Source: a bacterium (GTDB taxonomy: Bacteria; JAUVQV01; DATDCY01). From it: a DNA stretch of 9,174 nt. A model generated the notes under the pieces. The model ran no database searches and was not told where the DNA came from. It saw only the letters and a program-made list of their open reading frames with translations. Location: positions 1 to 9,174 of the forward strand of contig DATDCY010000221.1 of NCBI GenBank assembly GCA_036524115.1, given 5' to 3'. Positions 1 through 7,249 of this stretch are shown here, piece by piece (the stretch's first letter is position 1; each line of letters begins with the position of its first letter). Both the position numbers and the translations under genes were made by a program.

Positions 1-25
1 CCCCCCCCTCCCCCCCCCCCCCCCC
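1..25. repeat. Poly-C low-complexity tract at the window edge
   Basis: The first 25 bases are all C except for a T at position 9, and the next 15 bases are also C-rich. No reading frame or motif is supported here. A homopolymer of this length may be a real simple-sequence tract, or an assembly or sequencing artefact at a contig end. The sequence cannot distinguish these. Confidence 0.85.
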
Positions 26-43
26 GACGACGCCCCCCGGTGA

Positions 44-59
44 CGCCGCCGAGGCGGCG
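44..59. other. Short GC hairpin upstream of the msr genes
   Basis: CGCCGCC at 44-50 is the exact reverse complement of GGCGGCG at 53-59, so a stable stem can form with a small loop. No T tract follows, so it is not a canonical intrinsic terminator. It could end transcription of a gene to the left, or simply reflect local GC richness. Confidence 0.4.
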
Positions 60-90
60 GGTGCCCGGGACGTCTGGGTAATTCACCCCA

Positions 91-118
91 TTGACCGGCG
101 CCGCGGCCGGTCTACGTT
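91..118 (+). promoter_or_regulatory. Possible sigma-70-like promoter for the msr genes
   Basis: TTGACC at 91-96 matches five of six bases of the -35 consensus. TACGTT at 113-118 lies 16 bases downstream but matches the -10 consensus at only three positions. The site lies about 50 bases before the GTG start at 171, a suitable distance. The weak -10 makes this tentative. Confidence 0.25.
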
Positions 119-170
119 GGACTCGGGCCGCCCGGCCAGGGACAGACGCGGCGGGCCCGGGGGGAAACAA

Positions 171-1391
171 GTGGAACTGTCGCTGGGTCGCGCCTGGACG
201 TGGATCGCCGCCGCCTGCCTGCTCACCGTCCTCGCCGCGGTCGCCGAGCCCATCTCCGGCCTCGGGCACCGCTGGGGCTGGTGGTCCTTCCGCCACGGCT
301 TCACGATCCTGCGCTACGCCGCCTTCGCCGGGCTGATCGCGGCGGGCCTCGCCCTCGTGGGGCTGGTCATCGCGCGCGGCGCCGGGGGCCGCGCGGCGCC
401 CGCCCTTGCCGTCGTCGTCGTGGTCCTCGGCGCGGCGCTCTTTCTCTGGCCCTGGCGCCTGGTGCGCGTCGCCCGCCAGGTCCCGCCGATCCACGACATC
501 ACCACCGACACCGCGTCGCCTCCCGCCTTCTCGGCGATCGTGCCGCTGCGCGCCGGGGCCCCGAACGGGCTGGAGTACGGGGGCGAGGCGGTCGCGGCCC
601 AGCAGCGCCGCGCCTACCCCGACATCCAGCCGCTGCTGCTGGCGCTGCCGGCCGAGGCGGCGTTCCAGCGGGCGTTGGAGGCCGTGCGCGCCCTCGGCTG
701 GACGATCGTGGCGGCGGACGCGCGGACCGGACGCATCGAGGCCTCGGACCGGACGTTCTGGTACGGCTTCGTCGACGATGTCGTCGTGCGCATCGAGCCG
801 CGCGAGGGCGGCAGCCGGATCGACGTCCGCTCCGTCTCGCGCGTCGGCACGAGCGACATCGGCGCGAACGCCCGTCGCATCCGCAGGTTCCTCGCGGCCG
901 TCCAGGGCGGAGGCTCCGGCGCGGCGGAAGCGCACGCGGCGGAAGCGCCGGGCGTCACCGTCGGCGCGACCGCGTTCTCCCCGCTCGTGAAGCCGGCCGC
1001 GGAGTGGCGGCGCCTGCTGCCGCCGGAGCGCTTCGACATCCTCTTCGAGGAGGGGACGGAGCGCGCGTTCTCCAGCCTGCTCGACAAGGAGACGCGCCCG
1101 GGGACCTACATCTGCGCCGCCTGCTTCCTGCCGCTGTTCGACGCGGCGGCCAAGTACGACAGCGGCACGGGCTGGCCGAGCTTCTGGCAGCCGATCGCGG
1201 GGCGCGTGGCGACGAAGCACGACTACCGCCTCTTCACGCCGCGCACCGAGTACCACTGCGTCCGCTGCGGCGGGCACCAGGGCCACGTCTTCGACGACGG
1301 GCCGGCGCCGACCGGCAAGCGCTGGTGCAACAACGGGCTCGCGCTGCTCTTCGTCCCGCAGGGCGAGCCGCTCCCCGCGCTGAGGCAGTGA
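171..1391 (+). CDS. msrB: Membrane-anchored DUF1499 domain fused to peptide-methionine (R)-S-oxide reductase MsrB
   Basis: The 406-residue product joins two families. Residues about 9-28, 47-67 and 76-95 are three hydrophobic membrane segments. Residues about 105-246 resemble DUF1499, with an IHDITTDT motif near 107 and an AALGW/RIEA/FVDDVVVRI-like core. After a Gly/Ala linker, residues about 268-400 form a complete MsrB domain. Its zinc cysteine pairs are C315/C318 and C363/C366, followed by GTGWPSF (about 332-338), GHVFDDGPAPTGKRWC, and the catalytic cysteine at 386. MsrB reduces methionine-R-sulfoxide in proteins, normally with thioredoxin-type electrons. Three membrane passes would place the catalytic part outside the cytoplasm if the N-terminus is inside, but the charge pattern is not decisive. 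I chose GTG 171 because a GGGGGGA purine run ends about five bases before it. An in-frame TTG at 117 would add 18 Arg/Gly-rich residues with no good ribosome site. The stop touches msrA, so the two are probably co-transcribed. Stand-alone MsrB is about 130-150 residues; the extra length is the DUF1499 and membrane part. Confidence 0.88.
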   Translation: MELSLGRAWTWIAAACLLTVLAAVAEPISGLGHRWGWWSFRHGFTILRYAAFAGLIAAGLALVGLVIARGAGGRAAPALAVVVVVLGAALFLWPWRLVRVARQVPPIHDITTDTASPPAFSAIVPLRAGAPNGLEYGGEAVAAQQRRAYPDIQPLLLALPAEAAFQRALEAVRALGWTIVAADARTGRIEASDRTFWYGFVDDVVVRIEPREGGSRIDVRSVSRVGTSDIGANARRIRRFLAAVQGGGSGAAEAHAAEAPGVTVGATAFSPLVKPAAEWRRLLPPERFDILFEEGTERAFSSLLDKETRPGTYICAACFLPLFDAAAKYDSGTGWPSFWQPIAGRVATKHDYRLFTPRTEYHCVRCGGHQGHVFDDGPAPTGKRWCNNGLALLFVPQGEPLPALRQ

Positions 1392-1393
1392 CG

Positions 1394-2047
1394 GTGGCCG
1401 CGCGCTGCGTCCTGTCCTCGCTGCTCTGCGCGGCCGCCGCGTGCGCACTGGCCGCGGGCGCCGGCTCCCCCGCCGCTTCCGCCGCGGACGCCCCCCGGGC
1501 CGCCGAGCCGGCGAAGCTGCTCACCGCCACGTTCGCCGGCGGCTGCTTCTGGTGCATGCAGGCGCCCTACGACCGGCTGCCGGGCGTCGTCTCGACCGAG
1601 GCCGGGTACACCGGGGGGACGAAGCGCAGCCCGACCTACGAAGAGGTGTCCGCGGGGACCACCGGCCACGCCGAGTCCGTGCGCGTCGTGTACGACCCCG
1701 CGCGCGTCAGCTACGAGCGGCTGCTGGAGGTCTTCTGGCACAACATCGATCCGCTGGCGCGCGACCGGCAGTTCTGCGACGCCGGCCACCAGTACCGCTC
1801 GGCGATCTTCTGGCACGACGAGGCGCAGCGCAGCGCCGCCGAGGCCTCGAAGGCGGCACTGGAGGCGTCGGGCCGCTTCAAGGAGCCGATCGCCACCGAG
1901 ATCGTGCCCGCCGGCGAGTTCTGGCCGGCGGAGGACTACCACCAGTCCTACTACCGCAAGAACCCCATCCGCTACAAGTTCTACCGCTTCAACTGCGGCC
2001 GCGACGCCCGGCTCAAGGAGCTCTGGGGAGAAGCAGCCGGCGAGTGA
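1394..2047 (+). CDS. msrA: Exported peptide-methionine (S)-S-oxide reductase MsrA
   Basis: This 217-residue protein reduces methionine-S-sulfoxide, complementing the R-specific MsrB upstream. Residues 1 to about 32 form an Ala-rich signal peptide, so it acts in the periplasm or as a membrane-tethered protein. The active site GGCFWCM has the nucleophilic Cys51 plus a second Cys54. Further family motifs are AGYTGG, HAESVRVVYDP, QFCDAGHQYRSAIF (Cys128), PAEDYHQSYY and the terminal FNCGRD (Cys201), typical of enzymes that recycle through C-terminal cysteines. The start is uncertain: GTG 1394 sits eight bases after a GAGG site at 1382-1385. GTG 1388 would overlap the msrB stop as GTGA but lies too close to that site. 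In either case the two genes are directly coupled. Length and motifs are complete, with no sign of damage. Confidence 0.93.
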   Translation: MAARCVLSSLLCAAAACALAAGAGSPAASAADAPRAAEPAKLLTATFAGGCFWCMQAPYDRLPGVVSTEAGYTGGTKRSPTYEEVSAGTTGHAESVRVVYDPARVSYERLLEVFWHNIDPLARDRQFCDAGHQYRSAIFWHDEAQRSAAEASKAALEASGRFKEPIATEIVPAGEFWPAEDYHQSYYRKNPIRYKFYRFNCGRDARLKELWGEAAGE

Positions 2048-2064
2048 CGCCCGCTCCGCGCCGC

Positions 2065-2093
2065 TTGACTTGGGCATTCCCTGCCCCGAGAAT
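2065..2093 (+). promoter_or_regulatory. Candidate sigma-70-like promoter for the SPFH gene
   Basis: TTGACT at 2065-2070 matches five of six -35 bases. GAGAAT at 2088-2093 matches four of six -10 bases, with an ideal 17-base spacer. Transcription would begin near 2100, giving a leader of about 33 bases before ATG 2133. This would allow the SPFH gene to be expressed separately from the msr pair. It is a consensus match by eye only. Confidence 0.45.
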
Positions 2094-2106
2094 CCGCGGC
2101 ATCGCG

Positions 2107-2127
2107 CGTGCCGGTCGGCACGGGAGG
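2107..2127 (+). promoter_or_regulatory. Hairpin abutting the ribosome binding site of the SPFH gene
   Basis: CGTGCC at 2107-2112 pairs perfectly with GGCACG at 2117-2122 across a GGTC loop. The Shine-Dalgarno GGAGG at 2123-2127 begins at the next base, five bases before ATG 2133. The ribosome site decides this start over an in-frame ATG-like codon at 2070, which has none. The stem could stack next to the ribosome site and affect initiation, but no regulator is implied by sequence alone. Confidence 0.45.
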
Positions 2128-2132
2128 GCGCC

Positions 2133-4664
2133 ATGTGGAGCTACTACCATTTCCTGACCGCGTACTACCTCTGGTTCATCGGGGCGGTGGTGTTCCTCGT
2201 CCTGCTCTGGCAGTCGGTGGTCATCGTCGGCGGCACCGAGATCGCGGTCATCGAGCGCCGCTGGTTCGGCCGGAAGATGCCGCAGGGGCGCGTGATGGCG
2301 CTGGCCGGCGAGATCGGCATCCAGGCGCGCACGCTCGGGCCGGGGCTGCACCTGCTGATCCCGTTCCTCTACCGGACGTCGAAGGAGTCGTTCTCGCCGA
2401 TCGCCGAAAGCGAGGTCGGTGTCGTCGAGTCGATCGACGGCGACCCGGTTCCGCCGGGCCGGATCTTCGCGCACGTCGTCCCGGGCCACAACGCGTTCCA
2501 GGACGGCGAGGCCTTCCTGAACAACGGCGGCCAGAAGGGGCCGCAGATCCAGATCGTCCCGCCCGGCACGTACCGCATCAACCCGGTGCTCTTCCGCCTC
2601 AAGAAGTCCGGCGTCGTGCAGGTCGCGGAGAACGAGATCGCGATCGTCTCCTCGACCGACGGCGACCCGATCCCGCCGGGGAAGATCTTTGCGGGGGTCG
2701 TGCCCGGCCACAACGCCTTCCAGAACGGCGACGCGTTCCTGAACAACGGCGGCCAGAAGGGGCCCCAGATCGAGGTGCTGCCGCCGGGCACCTACCGCAT
2801 CAACCCGGAGCTGTTCCGCGTCAGGAAGGTGCCGGCGGTGACGATCGGCGAGATGGAGGTCGGCCTGCTCATCGCCTCCGACGGCAGCCCGATCCCGCCG
2901 GGGAAGATCTTCGCCCGCGTGGTCGGCGGCCACAACGCCTACCAGGACGGCGAGGCCTTCCTGAAGAACGGCGGCGAGAAGGGCCCGCAGATCGAGGTGC
3001 TCCCGCCCGGCACCTACCGCATCAACCCCGACCTGTTCGCGGTGCGCAAGGTCCCGGTGGTGGTGATCGAGAAGGGAAAGATCGGCGTCGTCACCTCGAT
3101 GGACGGGCAGCCGATCCCGGCGGGGAGGCTGCTGGCCGGCAAGGTCGAGGGACATGCCAACTTCGAGAACGGCCAGGCCTTCCTCACCAACGGCGGGCAG
3201 AAGGGCCCGCAGATCGACGTGCTCCTGCCCGGCACCTACCGCATCAACACCGACCTCTTCCACGTCGAGACACGGGACGCCACGGTGGTCCCGGCGAGCA
3301 AGGTCGGCCTGATCACGGCCCTTGACGGCGAGGCGCTCCCGGAGGACGAGTACGTCGCCAAGCCGGTCGAGGGGCACGACAACTACCAGAATGCCTCGAA
3401 GTTCCTCCAGGCCGGCGGCCAGCGCGGCCCGCAGTTCGACGTGCTCAAGCCCGGGACCTACTACATCAACCCCATGATCTTCAAGATCGACCTCGACGAC
3501 GTGGCGACGGTCGAGCGCGGCCAGGTCGCCGTCGTCGTCTCGAACGTCGGCGAGGAGCCGCCGCAGGTGCGGGCGCTCATCGAGGACGCCGCGCGGCAGG
3601 AGGGGGCCGCCAAGGGCACCGAGACCTACCAGACGATCGAGGACAGGCTCAAGGTCGGCATCGAGCGCTACGTCGTGGCCAAGGGCTACCGCGGCATCCA
3701 GGAGGAGGTCGCGGGCCCCGGGTACTACTACCTCAACCGGCGCGCGTACCTGGTCTACGTGGTGGACACCACGAACATCACCATCGACTGGGACGACGCC
3801 AAGGAGACGCGGTTCAACCCGCTGAAGGTCATCTCGCGCGACGGCTTCGAGATCAGCGTGTCGGTCAAGGTCGTGATCCGCGTGCGGCCCGACCAAGCGC
3901 CGTACATGGTCGCGAAGATCGGCTCGATCGAGAACCTGATCCTGCACGTCATCCACCCGATGATCGACTCGAGCTTCCGCAACCAGGCCTCCTCGACCTC
4001 GGCGATGAACTTCATGCAGGACCGGCAGGAGGAGCAGCGCAAGGCCGAGGACCGCGCGAAGTCCGAGCTGGAGCGCTACCACGTCGAGTGCGTCTCGGTG
4101 CTGATCTGCCAGATCAACCTGCCGCAGGACCTGATGGACACGCAGACGCGCAAGATCATCGCGCAGCAGCAGCAGGCGATGTACCAGGACCAGCAGAAGG
4201 CCGAGCAGACGCGCATCGCGACCGAGAAGACGCGCTCCGAGGCCGACCAGCAGAAGAACCTCGTCGAGGCCGAGATCGGCGTGAAGATCGCCGAGCAGAA
4301 CAAGCAGAAGGCGATCCGCTTCGCCGAGGGCGAGGCCGAGAGCATCCGCCTGCGCGCCGAGGGCGAGGCCAAGGGCATCCGGGCGCGCGGCGAGGCCGAG
4401 GGCGCCAAGATCCTCGCGATGGGCGAGGCCACCGCCAAGGCCTATGAGCTGCAGAACAAGGCGGTCGGCAGCCAGGGCGTCACCGCGATCGAGATCGCCA
4501 AGCAGGTCGCGGCCGGGAACGTCAAGGTGACGCCGGACTTCCTGGTGCAGGGAGGGGACAACCTCGGCGGGCTGCTCTCGGCGTACCTGACCCGGCTCGT
4601 GACGGCGAAGGCCGATGCCGCGCCCGTCCCCCCGCCGGCGGCGGGAAGCGGCCCCGCCGCCTGA
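2133..4664 (+). CDS. Large membrane-anchored SPFH/band 7 (flotillin-like) protein with five tandem 74-residue repeats
   Basis: The product has 843 residues. Residues about 8-32 form one strongly hydrophobic membrane segment. Residues 34-92 look like a shortened repeat unit ending GPGLHLLIPFLY. Residues 93-462 are five back-to-back units of exactly 74 residues with the core GPQIxVLPPGTYRINP and the motif GHNAFQDGxAFL. Residues about 463-548 are a diverged unit ending GPGYYYLN. The SPFH core follows (about 545-670), with VISRDGFEISVSVKVVIRV and a CVSVLICQINLP strand. Residues about 669-773 are a Gln/Glu/Lys/Ala-rich coiled coil with GEAE-type repeats (730-769). The C-terminus (VTAIEIAKQVAAGNVKV) is typical of large bacterial SPFH proteins. 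SPFH proteins (stomatin, prohibitin, flotillin, HflK/C) form membrane-bound oligomers or cages that organise lipids and proteases. That role is inferred here. Flotillins are usually about 300-550 residues, and the surplus is mainly the repeats. No NfeD or protease partner gene is adjacent. ATG 2133 is supported by GGAGG at 2123-2127. The specific substrate or partner is unknown. Confidence 0.9.
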   Translation: MWSYYHFLTAYYLWFIGAVVFLVLLWQSVVIVGGTEIAVIERRWFGRKMPQGRVMALAGEIGIQARTLGPGLHLLIPFLYRTSKESFSPIAESEVGVVESIDGDPVPPGRIFAHVVPGHNAFQDGEAFLNNGGQKGPQIQIVPPGTYRINPVLFRLKKSGVVQVAENEIAIVSSTDGDPIPPGKIFAGVVPGHNAFQNGDAFLNNGGQKGPQIEVLPPGTYRINPELFRVRKVPAVTIGEMEVGLLIASDGSPIPPGKIFARVVGGHNAYQDGEAFLKNGGEKGPQIEVLPPGTYRINPDLFAVRKVPVVVIEKGKIGVVTSMDGQPIPAGRLLAGKVEGHANFENGQAFLTNGGQKGPQIDVLLPGTYRINTDLFHVETRDATVVPASKVGLITALDGEALPEDEYVAKPVEGHDNYQNASKFLQAGGQRGPQFDVLKPGTYYINPMIFKIDLDDVATVERGQVAVVVSNVGEEPPQVRALIEDAARQEGAAKGTETYQTIEDRLKVGIERYVVAKGYRGIQEEVAGPGYYYLNRRAYLVYVVDTTNITIDWDDAKETRFNPLKVISRDGFEISVSVKVVIRVRPDQAPYMVAKIGSIENLILHVIHPMIDSSFRNQASSTSAMNFMQDRQEEQRKAEDRAKSELERYHVECVSVLICQINLPQDLMDTQTRKIIAQQQQAMYQDQQKAEQTRIATEKTRSEADQQKNLVEAEIGVKIAEQNKQKAIRFAEGEAESIRLRAEGEAKGIRARGEAEGAKILAMGEATAKAYELQNKAVGSQGVTAIEIAKQVAAGNVKVTPDFLVQGGDNLGGLLSAYLTRLVTAKADAAPVPPPAAGSGPAA
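2409..3518 (+). repeat. Five in-frame tandem 222-bp coding repeats within the SPFH gene
   Basis: The units lie at 2409-2630, 2631-2852, 2853-3074, 3075-3296 and 3297-3518, each exactly 222 bases or 74 codons with no length variation. Hand alignment gives 51 of 74 identical residues for units 1 and 2, 52 of 74 for units 2 and 3, and 33 of 74 for units 4 and 5, so the last unit has diverged most. The strongest conserved blocks are IPPGKIF, GHNAFQ, NGGQKGPQI and PPGTYRINP. The pattern fits past duplication of one beta-rich module. Confidence 0.95.
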
Positions 4665-4685
4665 CCCGGCGCCGGTGCCGCCCCG

Positions 4686-4711
4686 CGGATGTCCGGATTT
4701 CCCGACATCCG
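4686..4711. other. Imperfect palindrome / hairpin between the SPFH and binding-protein genes
   Basis: CGGATGTC at 4686-4693 pairs with GACATCCG at 4704-4711. After one C-C mismatch, GG and CC continue the stem around an ATTT loop. It starts 22 bases after the SPFH stop. No T run follows, so it is a weak intrinsic-terminator candidate. It could equally be a dimeric-regulator operator for the transport gene: CCGACA at 4702-4707 is a poor -35-like match inside its right arm, and TATTCT occurs at 4727-4732. Neither role is proven. Confidence 0.5.
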
Positions 4712-4824
4712 ACTGAATGACTATGGTATTCTCGCGTTCACCTGCACGGGCGGAGGCGGCGCGACGGCTGCTGGCGGCCGCACGGCGGCGGGGACAGGCA
4801 ACAACTTCACAGGGAGGTAAGGCG

Positions 4825-6012
4825 ATGGCGGGACGGAAGCTCTTCGCGGGTCTGCTCGGCACGGCGGCGCTCGCCGCGATGGTCCTTTTCGGCGCCGGCA
4901 GCGCGCCGGCGGCGGACACGATCAAGATCGGCGGCATCTTCGACATCACCGGGGCGACCTCGGACGTCGGCGCGGACTACGCGGTGGCGGCCAAGGACGC
5001 CGTCGCCTACATCAACGCCAACGGCGGCATCAACGGCAAGAAGCTGGAGATGGTGGCGAACGACTACGCCTACAAGATCCCGGACGCGGTCAACCTCTAC
5101 AAGACCTACAAGGACGACGGCATCTACCTGATCCAGGGGTGGGGCACGGGCGACACCAACGCGCTCAAGGAGATGGTGAACGCCGACCAGGTCGTCTACA
5201 TGTCCGCCTCCTACGACACTGGGATCAGCGACCCGTCGAAGACCCCGTACAACTTCTTCGTCGGCACCAGCTACGGCGACTCGATCCGCGCCGCGATGCA
5301 GTACATCGCCGACACCTGGACCGACACGAGCCGCAAGCCGAAGGTCGTCTTCATCTACCCGGACCACCCCTACGGCAAGAACCCGATCCCGGCCGGCAAG
5401 GACGCCGCGAAGGCGCTCGGCTTCGAGATCGGCCCGGACCAGGACGTCAGCCTCAAGGCCACGGACGCGGTCAGCCAGCTCACCGAGATGAAGAAGTTCA
5501 ACCCGGACTGGGCCTGGATCGGCGGCACGGCCGCGAGCACCGCGGTCATCATCAAGGACGCGGCGAAGCTCGGCCTCCCGACCAAGTTCATCTGCAACGT
5601 CTGGGGCTTCAACGAGAACCTGCTCAAGCTCACCGGCGAGGCGTCGCGGGAGCGGGCCTACGGCATGGTGCCCTTCACGATGTGGGGCGACGACGTCCCC
5701 GGCATGAAGCCGATCATGGAGATGCACAAGAAGAACCACCCGAACGACGCGCACGCCGAGCCCTACGTCCAGGGCTGGACCTCGATGATGGTGATGTGGG
5801 AGGCCCTCAAGCGCGCCGACAAGAACAACGCCCTGAACGCCCAGGGCGTGAAGGCCGCGCTCGAGACGATCAAGGACTTCGACACCGGCGGGCTCTCGGC
5901 CCCGATCACCTTCACGCCGACCGACCACCGGCCGAACACCTCGCTGCGCATCATGAAGGTCGACAAGGACGGGAAGATCGTCCTGGTGAAGCAGGTCTCC
6001 GTCAAGCGGTAG
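4825..6012 (+). CDS. Periplasmic substrate-binding protein of a branched-chain amino acid-type (Liv) ABC transporter
   Basis: This 395-residue protein belongs to the LivJ/LivK (Peripla_BP_6) family. It captures a small solute in the periplasm and delivers it to an ABC permease. Residues 1-30 are a classic signal peptide (MAGRKLFAG, a hydrophobic core, then APAA before DTIKIGG). The mature start IKIGGIFDITGATSDVGADYA is the family hallmark, followed by AVAYINANGGINGKKLEMV and a FIYPDHPYGKNP segment in the middle domain. The ligand cannot be read from sequence: relatives bind leucine/isoleucine/valine, amides, urea or aromatic and other organic acids, and the nearby ligase-family gene makes an organic acid possible. 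ATG 4825 is chosen because AGGGAGGT at 4811-4818 is excellently placed and yields a signal peptide. An in-frame extension to 4717 would put an Arg-rich segment in front of the signal. The gene is followed by a strong terminator, consistent with separate high-level expression of the binding protein. Confidence 0.92.
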   Translation: MAGRKLFAGLLGTAALAAMVLFGAGSAPAADTIKIGGIFDITGATSDVGADYAVAAKDAVAYINANGGINGKKLEMVANDYAYKIPDAVNLYKTYKDDGIYLIQGWGTGDTNALKEMVNADQVVYMSASYDTGISDPSKTPYNFFVGTSYGDSIRAAMQYIADTWTDTSRKPKVVFIYPDHPYGKNPIPAGKDAAKALGFEIGPDQDVSLKATDAVSQLTEMKKFNPDWAWIGGTAASTAVIIKDAAKLGLPTKFICNVWGFNENLLKLTGEASRERAYGMVPFTMWGDDVPGMKPIMEMHKKNHPNDAHAEPYVQGWTSMMVMWEALKRADKNNALNAQGVKAALETIKDFDTGGLSAPITFTPTDHRPNTSLRIMKVDKDGKIVLVKQVSVKR

Positions 6013-6055
6013 GGAAGACGGCACCGGCGCGCAGCGTCGGTCCTCCGATTCGCGA

Positions 6056-6086
6056 GGGGGCGGGACTGGTTCCCGCCCCCTTTCCT
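6056..6086 (+). terminator. Intrinsic terminator after the binding-protein gene
   Basis: GGGGGCGGGA at 6056-6065 and TCCCGCCCCC at 6071-6080 form a perfect ten-pair stem with a CTGGT loop, followed by TTTCCT. It begins 44 bases after the stop codon. It should stop or attenuate most transcripts before livF. Confidence 0.85.
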
Positions 6087-6094
6087 ATGCCCGC

Positions 6095-6175
6095 CTGCGT
6101 GGTCCTGTCGCTGCGCACCCCCGTCGTGCTCCCTTCGGTCCGCCCGTCGGGGGGCCCCCGCTCCGCGCCACCCCT
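6095..6175. repeat. Intergenic direct repeat, copy 1 (upstream of livF)
   Basis: This 81-base stretch recurs at 7088-7168 in the same orientation with only three differences, at 6100, 6144 and 6147. It holds CCCTTCGGTCCGC, a GGGGGGCCCCC block and CTCCGCGCCACCCC. It lies just after the terminator and contains no supported gene. CCCCCG near 6117-6122 can pair with CGGGGG in the later G block, so a folded RNA or DNA form is possible. Its family is not recognised. Confidence 0.88.
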
Positions 6176-6235
6176 CCGGCTCAAGCCGCTATTGGACCGT
6201 CTTCGGCTAGTGTCAAGTTGCCAGGGGGGCGTCCC

Positions 6236-6264
6236 TTCCGTTTCCCTACCGGGAATGGCATAAT
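6236..6264 (+). promoter_or_regulatory. Weak promoter candidate directly before livF
   Basis: CATAAT at 6259-6264 matches five of six -10 bases, but the corresponding -35 (TTCCGT at 6236-6241) is poor. The -10 ends nine bases before ATG 6274, so a transcript from it would be leaderless or nearly so. That agrees with the absence of a Shine-Dalgarno site before livF. It is needed conceptually because a terminator precedes it. Confidence 0.3.
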
Positions 6265-6273
6265 TCGCCGGCC

Positions 6274-7077
<804 letters not shown>

Positions 7078-7087
7078 CCGTGTAGGG

Positions 7088-7168
7088 CTGCGGGGTCCTG
7101 TCGCTGCGCACCCCCGTCGTGCTCCCTTCGGTCCGCGCGCCGGGGGGCCCCCGCTCCGCGCCACCCCT
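7088..7168. repeat. Intergenic direct repeat, copy 2 (downstream of livF)
   Basis: This copy is 78 of 81 bases identical to 6095-6175, same orientation, offset 993 bases, and starts 10 bases after the livF stop. Together the two copies bracket livF completely. The rest of the 7078-7249 spacer holds no gene that I can support. Confidence 0.88.
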
Positions 7169-7249
7169 TCGCCCTGCACGTGCCCTGGCGACCACGGCGT
7201 CTTCGTGGCGATGGTGCGTTGACGTCCCTCTGGGGAGGAATGGAAGGCG

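Noticed and set aside
2071-2084. Possible sigma-54 site before the SPFH gene
   Set aside because: The GG and GC elements are separated by eight or nine bases, while the sigma-54 consensus needs ten.
2070-2132. Upstream in-frame start for the SPFH gene at 2070
   Set aside because: The added residues are Arg/Cys-rich and unlike SPFH N-termini, there is no ribosome site before 2070, and the codon overlaps the candidate -35 box.
2409-3518. Tandem repeats considered as a CRISPR or satellite array
   Set aside because: The units are 222 bases long, contiguous, in frame and protein-conserved rather than short identical repeats with unique spacers.
4717-4824. N-terminal extension of the binding protein to ATG 4717
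   Set aside because: It would put about 36 Arg/Ala-rich residues before an excellent signal peptide and ignores the AGGGAGGT site at 4811-4818.
2013-4949. A 978-codon open frame on the minus strand, antisense to the SPFH gene
   Set aside because: It is rich in Arg, Asp, Leu and Val with no recognisable domain, spans three real genes or spacers, and mirrors the codon positions of a highly GC-biased gene. The plus-strand frame has clear domains and a ribosome site. Its repetitive look comes from the 222-base repeats underneath.
4807-6024. A 405-codon minus-strand open frame antisense to the binding-protein gene
   Set aside because: It is dominated by Val, Asp, Arg and Leu as expected for a GC-rich shadow frame. 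The plus-strand gene has a signal peptide, family motifs and a strong ribosome site.
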